The notes beneath the pieces are model-generated. The model was not told the DNA's origin. It did no database searches and saw only the letters and a program-made list of their open reading frames with translations. From NCBI GenBank assembly GCA_963924555.1, contig OZ004593.1, positions 248,001 through 312,000 on the forward strand: DNA of 64,000 bases, written 5' to 3'. The translations under genes were made by a program, and so were the position numbers. This document shows positions 56,960 to 64,000 of this stretch, in pieces. This stretch comes from Crambe crambe. Taxonomy: Eukaryota > Porifera > Demospongiae > Poecilosclerida > Crambeidae. Every line of letters begins with the position of its first letter. Position 1 is the first letter of the stretch.

Positions 56960-58349
56960 TCATTGCTGTACTATGGGGACCCAGTTCTTCCGTTTGGGCA
57001 AGTGGCTTTGAAAAGCTTTAGTCCAGTCTCCATCAGAGTAAACAGACAAAATCATTCCCACAACTGCATGAAGTTAATTAAAGTTTAGGCTAGATTTTGG
57101 CAAACCCTTGCCTTGGTCTATGGGTAGGTTGTTGATGTCCCCTGCCCCTACCTGGGGCTCTGGTCTCATATACTCCTTGATGGGGAGACGAGCTGTGCTG
57201 ACATTCATACTTCTTGCTGCTTTCTCACTTAGTCCCTATGATTCATTTTGTCAAATCAACTAGCTGAGTGTGCAGCTACATAATTGAGCAGTAAGCTGTC
57301 CAAAATACATCAACTGATGCTAGGCAACTGTGGCACATGTACACTATTAGAAGGCCAAGTGAATGGTTTCACGGTTTCATAGAAGAGACGTGCATTCATT
57401 TTTAGTGACTCTTACCTTTGTATTAATGCTATCCACCACTCCCCCCACCACATACACTCTACTCTTGTCCACCTCCTGCAGAGCTGAGTCAGAGAAACTC
57501 TTCACCCATAGCAAAAAATGACCCATTCAGAACTTCCTCACCTACTCTTGAGTTTGGTGACAGGTAGATGATATCTTTCTTCTCAAAAACTTCATGAACA
57601 AGATCAGTTTTGATCTCCATCAACTGGCCAGAAAGGATTATATGATGATACTACACATGGTCAATTGGGTATACAGTGGAACCGCCAATAAAGGAAACTT
57701 TTCAAGAAGGACAATCCAAAGTACCTTTGTGCACAAAAAGAGGACAACCTCTTTATAGAAAATAAAAGGCTAGGTCCCCACTATTTAGAAGTTCCACTAT
57801 AATAATATTACTTGCCAATTGCTCGCCATTAGCATATCCGGGAACTTGTTCCTTCAAGAGAGCGTCTAAATCTCCACCCTTCTCCAAGCCTGTGAGGTGC
57901 AGTTGACAGGCCACTGATGACTTTAGGCTCGCAATGTAACTTTCTTTCACTTGTCTTGCTAAATGGAGTAACTCCTACAATGATGAATATCATCATTAAT
58001 TCTCTTTCACTTCTCATGGGGAACTGAAGTATGAATCATGAAATCCTCTGACCTTATTGTTCATGGCATAGAATTTTTTGACACTGCAGTCTATAGCAAC
58101 CCTCAAAACATTCTTTGGGTCTACTGCAAGCTGCTCTAACTTATTCTCCAAACGTTCCCTCCTCTTCTTCCTGGAGGATAGAGCCATTCTGGAAGGATGG
58201 ACACACAGACATGGAGAAGAGCTGAAGGCCTGGAATGGGTGTGTCTTTCTAATTTGGTGCAGGTGGAGGGACTGCAAAAGTGGGAGGAGTCTCCAGGAGT
58301 CGACACTTTGGTGTCCCCTCCATAGACTACCAAACAGCCTCATCACCAT
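56960..58349 (-). CDS. TRMT10B: TRM10-family tRNA (guanine/adenine-9-N1) methyltransferase
   Basis: Six exons: 58187..58053 (extendable to 58349), 57974..57816, 57623..57542, 57483..57416, 57235..57112 and 57063..56960. This gives 223 residues, or 277 from the upstream in-frame ATG. The SPOUT core shows RVAIDCSVKKFYAM, LARQVKESYIASLKSS, CQLHLTGLEKG, KKDIIYLSPNSR, VYVVGGVVDSINTKGLS, STARLPIKEYM and LPIDQVVGMILSVYSDGDW, matching TRM10 enzymes that methylate position 9 of tRNA with SAM. KTARLPIQEYM-type wording suggests TRMT10B, but A and B are hard to separate. Two introns (57064-57111 and 57624-57815) need GC donors, GCAAGG and GCAAGT, to keep the family frame. The optional 54-residue N-terminal extension is Arg-rich with almost no acidic residues. 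Confidence 0.88.
57663..57807. mobile_element. Small inverted-repeat element (GGTTCCACTGTA family)
   Basis: Starts tatacagtggaaccgcc and ends agaagttccactataat, an imperfect terminal inverted repeat of about 14 bp, with the internal palindrome gaggacaacctctttat. It lies in a TRMT10 intron. Related termini occur near 58922 (acagtggaaccatcaaat) and in the 37.4-kb minisatellite. Confidence 0.6.
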
Positions 58350-58624
58350 GATGAAGCAGAGATGGCAGCTAAATTGGTCCTATAGATTATTTACAACAGG
58401 ATATGCTAAGCTCCCTTAGCTGGTTCTTCTCCCTCTCTGATGGCAGTTCACCTCCGTATACTTCACATATTCGAAGTAAACTCAATTCCGTATTCTTCCA
58501 ATTGGACCACGCCCCCTACTAATTGGCCCTGTCCGGAGAGCGGTGGCTCTCTCTAGCTCTATGTAGTAATAAATAGGTGTTATAAAAATAAGTTGTGGCT
58601 GAACACAAAACAAAGTGAATTGGG

Positions 58625-59697
58625 TTATTGTTGCATTTCTTCTCTAGAATTGTCTCCTCTGTTCTGGGGTCGTAACAGTGTATCTGGTGGGGGTGGGGGG
58701 TGGTCCTCTTCCGTGGATAAGGTGGAAGAGGATGGATAGTGGACATTGCCTAGACCCACCCAGTCACCAGATGGATCTGAGGCATGGAACACCCTCCGTA
58801 TGTCCTGAGGGTCTCTCCCTTTAATCATGTCAGCTACTGCTCGGCAAACCACATCTAGAAGACTCTTAATGTCCAGATAATTAGCAGCCTGCAGTGAACA
58901 TTTCCAGTGACTAATGACCCAATACAGTGGAACCATCAAATAATGGACACAGTTGAGACCCAGCATTTTGTCCTTTGTAGAGAGGTTGTGGTTATTTGTA
59001 CAGAGTGTACAAGTTTTAGATTGTCCTCTTTCAGAGTGTCCTTTTCCCACTATGCTCTATTTCTACACTTACTAGAAGAAGATCATAAACTTTATCGCGA
59101 TTATGACTAAGGAATTCCTTCTCCCAAGATGTGAGGGTGTGGCTAGGGGGAGGGAGGACCCTACGAGATGAGGGAGGACGCTGTGGGATGCGGGGTTGTG
59201 GGCGTGGCTGGAATGGCATTTGATTGGAAGTTGGTGGAGTGGGGGAGGAAGGCGTGGCTACAGTTACAGGAGCTGGAGATTGGTAAGGTACATGGTGACG
59301 ATCAAGACCTTCCTTGACACTGTGCTCAGCCCATGCCAAAACCTAATATTAACAATAAAGTCACTTCTACATCTTTTGAAATGCTAACACAGAGTTATCA
59401 ATCAATTCCACTGCTCAAAACATGCCATAAATATCTCTCTATTAGATAAACTGACTCTTTTAAGGATAGCCGAGTTGACGTTTGGTAGAGGAATAACATC
59501 ATTTGCTTCATGACCCAAATCTGAAAGAATTACAAGGAGATAGAACAGCAAATTAGCTAGAGTGAGTGTTGAAGCTCGCCTTCTAGCATGATTGCTAATG
59601 TCCTGGATACTTTAGCCACTTCTAGGGACACTTCAAATACTTCACCTTCGCTGCTTTGCAGCTTCACCTGTTCACCAGCCACCGCATTATCGGCCAT
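58625..59697 (-). CDS. SKP1-like protein with Pro-rich insertion and atypical C-terminus
   Basis: Four exons: 59697..59580, 59520..59456, 59342..59073 and 58888..58625, giving 238 residues (canonical SKP1 is about 163). The N-terminal BTB/POZ part [34 protein letters not shown] and the C-terminal F-box-binding helices [46 protein letters not shown] are clearly SKP1. Between them sits about 55 residues of Pro/Ser/Arg sequence ([21 protein letters not shown]) where SKP1 has a short acidic loop. The usual EEEAQVRKENQWCEEK end is replaced by a Ser/Asp/Pro tail (DHPPPPPD). The intron after exon 1 (59521-59579) has no GT at all near the junction; GAAG-GCGAGC gives the only in-frame splice, a GC-AG intron. 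Role in SCF ubiquitin ligases is inferred. Confidence 0.87.
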
Positions 59698-59755
59698 CAT
59701 TCATATGTGAAGTAAGGGGTCGTCAAACACAAACATATTCTCTTATAGCATTGCA
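59698..59755. promoter_or_regulatory. Ultra-short divergent promoter SKP1-like / ACY1
   Basis: Only 58 bp lie between the two divergent start codons, the tightest pair in the window. No motif recognised. At least one 5' UTR probably overlaps the other gene. Confidence 0.45.
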
Positions 59756-62034
59756 ATGTCTTCTTTTAATTCTGAGGAGGGGCTGGCTGTAAGCAGGTTT
59801 AGGGAGTACCTCAGAATTAATACTACCTCTCTCCCTGATCCGAATAGCTCAGGGCCTCAGCCAGACTATGGTAAGTCTCTCTCATGGACGTGGGACTTTG
59901 CTAAGTGTATTGACCTTCTATAACTGTAGATTCTGCAGTGAAGTTTCTTTCCCAACAAGCAGAGGAGATTGGCCTACAGTTGCAATGTATTGAAGTATGT
60001 TCTGTTAGTTTATTCACACCACTAGAACTAGAAGTAACCCCACCCCTTAGTCTGCATGCCCTTAGGGGTACTGTAATTGATGCACCACCCTAATTAATTT
60101 TAAGAGCCAATCCAACGTTTCTGGACATGTAGTTATTTGTTGTTTTTTTTCGTACATTAATCTGCCACACCTTCTGACCTGGAAATATTTTTTCTATTCT
60201 CATACTCTCGTGACAAATATTCGCAGGTATATCCCAAAAGACCAGTCCTAGTGATGACATGGGTGGGGTCTGACCCCTCCCTCTCTTCCATCATGCTCAA
60301 TTCCCACATGGATGTGGTCCCAGTGTTCCCCGAGTATTGGGAGGTGGACCCCTTTGTTGCCCACATGAACCCCAATGGGGACATCGTGGCCCGGGGGTCC
60401 CAGGACATGAAGTGTGTAGGAATGTGGTACTTAGAGGCCATACGAAAACTCAAAGAGGCTAAAACTTCACTCCTGAGGACTCTCCATGTTGTATTCACAC
60501 CAGGTGGGCAATAAATGTTGTTGTTGTTGTTGTTGTTGACTCATTGTGTGATTAGATGAGGAAGTGGGTGGTAAGTATGGAATGGCCAAGTTTATAGAGC
60601 GAGAGGAATTCAAGAACCTGAACGTTGGTTTCTGTCTGGACGAAGGACTAGCAAATCCCAAGAATGCTTTCACTGTTTTCTATGCCGAGAGAACTGCATG
60701 GTGTAAGAAAAAAATATCAGAGGAGTAGCTACCATTAGGGCAACTGGGGCACTTGCCCTAGTAAAAATTAAAAAATTAAAAAAAAAACAAAGTTCAGTTC
60801 CTGATCAAAATTAATTAGGAATTAGTCATTTTACTTCTGGGCAAATTTCTTTCCACAAGCACGTAGCCCCACCAAATCCAAAATCCTAGCTACTCCCTTG
60901 AATATGACTGTACTCTCTCATACATGCATGCATACATACATGCATATAGGGTTGAATATCACCTGTTTTGGAAGCCCTGGTCATGGATCAAGGTTCGTCG
61001 AGGACACAGCAATGGAGAAGGCAGTAAGTGCGTATCTTTTTATTTATTGGGAATAATCATTAAAGTGTAGCCAAATCTTCTGTAGCACAAACTTATGTCA
61101 CTCGTAATGAAGTTCAGAGAACAAGAAGAGAAAAGGTCAGTCATTGTACGTGAAAAGTATTAGTGATTCTAAATCATGTCCACTCAGCTAGGTTGAACTC
61201 TGACCCCAGTTTGAAATTGGGTGATGTGACGACAGTTAATGTGACGATAGTAAAGGGAGGAATCCAGCACAATGTGATTCCAAATGAAGTCACACTCAGC
61301 ATGGACATGAGGATCACACCTCATCACACCTCTGAGGTCATTTTTTAGTTGCAAGGGCCCAGCTGAGCCACATAGATATATCCCACAGCCCAGTGCTTTC
61401 ATATCCCACAGCCCAGTGCTTTCAGGTACAACCTCTAAAATGTCTGACTTGTATGTCCTTCCTCCATGCTTTCATATCCCACAGCCCAGTGCTTTCAGGT
61501 ACAACCTCTAAAATGTCTGACTTGTATGTCCTTCCTTCATAATTTAGGAGATGGAGCAGAAGCTGCAGGAGTGGATAGGTGCTGTTGGTGGAAAATGTAG
61601 CCTGGAGTTTGTTTTGAAGGATCCTCCCTCTGGGAAGACCAGCATTGACCTTAGTGACCCCTGGTGGAAGGCATTCTCAAGTGCATGCTCAAAACAGTGA
61701 GTCCAAGGGACATGTACCTTGAACATGAGATGATTATCATGATTCCCCCCGGCCAGGAACATCACGAGCATAGAGACTGAAATCTTCTCAGCGGCAACAG
61801 ATAGTCGTTACATCAGAAGAGTAAGTTCTGGTCATATTGGATTCATAACATACACATACTCTTTTTTCTCTCTGGCGATACCCCCAGCTCAATATCCCTG
61901 CACTTGGGTTCTCAGCCATCAGAAACACACCAATCCTTCTCCATGACCACAACGAATTTCTGAACACAAAAATATACCTCGAGGGCATTGGCATTTACCA
62001 AGACATTATTGCAAGTCTGGCAAATGTCAAATAA
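59756..62034 (+). CDS. ACY1: Aminoacylase-1
   Basis: Ten exons: 59756..59870, 59930..59994, 60227..60503, 60556..60702, 60950..61023, 61086..61135, 61192..61336, 61548..61696, 61757..61820 and 61888..62034, giving 410 residues (human 408). This M20 zinc enzyme hydrolyses N-acyl-L-amino acids in the cytosol. Metal and catalytic positions are intact: LNSHMDVVP (His), ARGSQDMKC (Asp), DEEVGGKYG (Glu pair), LDEG (Glu) and LLHDHNE (His). Other landmarks are [34 protein letters not shown] and AATDSRYIR. The donor of exon 4 (GTAAGA at 60703) was chosen because it restores [12 protein letters not shown]. Intron 7 contains a tandem duplication and intron 4 a possible small element. Confidence 0.96.
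60715..60900. mobile_element. Possible hAT-type MITE remnant in ACY1 intron 4
   Basis: ggagtagcta near 60721 is mirrored by tagctactcc near 60887, enclosing ggggcacttgccc and an A-rich core. This layout recalls short hAT-like elements, but the inverted repeat is only about 10 bp, so the call is weak. Confidence 0.35.
61383..61541. repeat. Tandem duplication of about 77 bp in ACY1 intron 7
   Basis: The segment catgctttcatatcccacag, then cccagtgctttcaggtacaa and the following cctctaaaatgtctgacttg, occurs twice in tandem. An extra partial copy of the ccacagcccagtgctttca part lies before it. Copies are almost identical. Confidence 0.88.
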
Positions 62035-62090
62035 TTATTATTAGAAAGAAAAGAAAAATTTCTGTATGTTCAAGTATGATCGGAGATTAT

Positions 62091-63528
62091 TCATTTTATG
62101 CCTGTTGCTTTCATGGTTTGAGAACGACATATCCCCTTGCCCTCGACAGTGAAGGGGGCACCTTTGTAGCATGCCACACCCTCCTGGTTAGTGTGAAGGT
62201 CTGGTTGTACTGCCTCAAACACTTTCTTCTTGGGATTTAGTTGAGGGTCGGGGTCACCTATACACACAAATAAAGTCTTCATTCTGTGGGGAGATGGTAT
62301 GGGTGTGAGGGTACAATACCTCCTTCATAGCCCACGCAGAAGACTCTGTCCCCTGGCTGGCTCCCAGAGGGGGGATCTATAATCTCTATCTTCTCTGGAG
62401 TACTTGCACACATGATCATTGCTTCAGAAGGTACACCTCTCATCCTACACCCAACACCATACATGTGACTATCATTCTATGTGGCTATTGCTGTGCTTCT
62501 AGCATGTGCCACCACTTAGAACATCAGCACAGGAGATATATATTCCTTTTCAAGCTGCTCTATTATATTATTAATCACTCACTTGGCAGTCTTGAGGTTG
62601 CAGAGGAAGACACCTAGACGTCCCTATGTATGATCACACAATGAAACAGTGAATACCACAGCAGTCTTGATACCACAGGTCTTAATCATACCTGCATCTC
62701 CTCTAAAGGTATGTGATTCACCAGTCCACTGCATACGGTCCGGATTCTCCCTTCTTCACCAACATCAACTGCAGAACAATGGCATCATTTCATCATAGCT
62801 AGAGTTGATCTCTAATTAATGCCCACCTTCTTCGACATACAGGCCATCAGCATCTGGGTGTTTCCATGCCTTCATAATCTTCCCAACTCTCATGTCCAGG
62901 CGGGATACATCCACAGGAAGTGAGGTATCTTTGTTTCCTCCTCCCTTCTTCTTCTCTGTCTGTTTCACTTTAGCCTTCTTTGGTGGGTCAGAGTTTTCAG
63001 ATGGAGGGGGTTGTTTGGTGGGTGGGGGCTTTGAAATGGGAGGAGTTTGCTTGGAAGGACCCATAGCCTGTGACTGTGCTTTCGAAGAGTGAACATTAGC
63101 AGGGACTGGGTACTGTTCCACTGCAAATAGAGCATTCAATTAAATATAGCCAGGAGTACACTATTTGCTACTTGGCTACCTCCATTACGAATCTCCTCCA
63201 AGATGAGTTGCTGTTTAAGTCGTGACACTTCCTTCCTCAGTTCCACATTCTCAGCCTCCAGCTGACGAGCTTCTTCCTAATCACAAAAATCACGTGGTCA
63301 CTGCACCATGGATATTACATGATGCCAGCTTACTGAAAACGAAACTTCCGCTGGAAATATTTATAATAATCATTGATAATAAAGTCCTTTCTTGAGCTTA
63401 AAAATAAAGGAACACTCACTGGATTTCTTCTTCAGTAGAGCAATGTACCCATTAAGCTGCTGCAAGGCGTTGTCAGCTTCCCTGGCCCTGCTTTCTATCT
63501 TAGCAAACCTTTCTCTTTCTGTGGCCAT
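62091..63528 (-). CDS. AIMP1: AIMP1 (p43, EMAP-II precursor), multisynthetase complex scaffold
   Basis: Eight exons: 63528..63420, 63350..63334, 63276..63180, 63120..62827, 62768..62692, 62623..62583, 62444..62320 and 62257..62091, giving 308 residues (human 312). The N-terminal leucine-zipper-like helix [18 protein letters not shown] and [20 protein letters not shown] is followed by a Lys/Pro linker and the tRNA-binding EMAP-II domain: [59 protein letters not shown] and NPKKKVFE to [14 protein letters not shown]. The 17-nt second exon was placed because direct joining of exons 1 and 3 breaks the frame, while this piece (CAG acceptor, GTAAGC donor) restores it. Head-to-head with TSC1. Confidence 0.94.
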
Positions 63529-63707
63529 CTTCCGCTTCCACGTGCATGCGCAGTCAATTAAGAAGGCGGGGTTACTTCTAATTGAATTATCACATGATAA
63601 TGAAATTACCCGCTAGATCTCTAGATAAAGCTGAGCTAACTCCTCAGTCCTGCAGAAGAAAGCTGTTGCTGCTACTCTATGAGGTGTGAGGCACAGGAGT
63701 TCCACCT
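63529..63707. promoter_or_regulatory. Divergent promoter AIMP1 / TSC1
   Basis: 179 bp between the start codons. It contains GTGCATGCGCAG at 63542-63553, a one-sided NRF1-like site close to the AIMP1 start. Confidence 0.45.
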
Positions 63708-64000
63708 ATGGAAGACCTTTTAAAGCTCGAGTCAGACCATACGCTAAATTCCAGAGAGGTCGCCAGTAAAATCCAAGAACGTTTGAGAGGAGCCAGAGAT
63801 CCCTCACTGCTAGGCGAGCTCGTGGACTTCTACTTCAAGACTTACTCCAAGAGAGCTAGAAAGATTTTAACAACACTCAGAGAGGCTCACTCGCAGGTAT
63901 TTACTGTAACCACCTATGCTGTAACCAGCTGGATAGCTAGTTACATTCCGCGCCTTGAGCTACTCTAGATGGTGGTTAGAACGGCTGATTTTGAGGTAAA
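63708..64000 (+). CDS. TSC1: Hamartin (TSC1) first coding exon, truncated by window end
   Basis: The first coding exon is 63708..63896, ending at a GTATTT donor. The 63 residues include LLKLESDHTLNSREVASKIQ, DPSLLGELVDFYFKTYSK and ARKILTTLREAHSQ, which follow the start of hamartin (GPMLVNTLVDYYLET then ILTTLQEPHDK in human). Hamartin stabilises tuberin in the TSC complex that restrains mTORC1. The bases from 63897 are read as intron. A later ctag at 63965-63968 followed by an open stretch and gtaaa at the window end might be exon 2, but its sequence does not look like hamartin. Confidence is limited by length. Confidence 0.72.

Noticed and set aside
63966-64000. Possible TSC1 exon 2 at the window end
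   Set aside because: The acceptor and a final gtaaa are present, but the nine codons do not resemble hamartin and the window ends, so it cannot be supported.

Overview
This is a gene-dense, intron-rich animal genome window, best explained as an early-branching metazoan and most likely a demosponge of the Amphimedon type. The organism call is an inference. It rests on very short introns (mostly about 45 to 90 nt), tightly packed genes on both strands, a metazoan gene set (Pins/LGN with four GoLoco motifs, an E(z) methyltransferase, SLC27 fatty-acid transporters, AIMP1, hamartin, the ATAC subunit ZZZ3, ciliary CFAP77 and TTC16) and AT-rich introns with small palindromic transposons. There are no bacterial features, CRISPR arrays or rRNA genes, and I found no convincing tRNA.

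Layout. 1-6389 (+): 3' part of a very large low-complexity coiled-coil protein with a 59-residue higher-order repeat. 6471-8227 (-): a Ser/Lys-rich protein with an MGC lipidation-type N-terminus. 8346-10137 (-): queuine tRNA-ribosyltransferase, head-to-head with a TTC16-like TPR gene (10206-13082 +), followed by CFAP77 (13257-14309 +). 14511-15179 (-): C1orf52 homolog, head-to-head with an E(z)/EZH gene (15295-18585 +). 18717-21842 (-): SCFD2, head-to-head with the C9orf78/TLS1 homolog (21941-23329 +). 23843-32752 (+): a tandem array of SLC27 (FATP) genes with three intact copies and one wrecked copy, decorated with small inverted-repeat elements. 32865-39169 (+): an unrecognised 1,479-residue repeat-rich acidic protein. 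39967-48156 (-): GPSM2/LGN/Pins. 48798-50282 (-): an intronless fucosyltransferase-like type II membrane protein, 41 nt after the stop of ZZZ3 (50324-52647 -). 52847-56747 (+): two intronless plant-type fatty acid amide hydrolases. 56960-58349 (-): a TRM10 tRNA methyltransferase. 58625-59697 (-): an unusual SKP1-like gene, head-to-head with aminoacylase-1 (59756-62034 +). 62091-63528 (-): AIMP1, head-to-head with the first exon of TSC1 (63708 +, runs off the window).

Most genes are unrelated housekeeping genes, but some local logic is visible. Several divergent pairs have start codons only 58 to 199 bp apart, so they must share promoters. Two neighbouring ciliary genes each carry an RFX X-box-like site at the 5' end, and several promoters carry an NRF1-like GCGCATGCG core. 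The SLC27 array and the FAAH pair are both lipid-metabolism tandem duplications. At least five introns, spread over four genes, can only be spliced in frame if they begin with GC rather than GT.

All exon boundaries were read by eye from splice consensus plus frame continuity and remembered family sequence. They were not checked against transcripts or databases.
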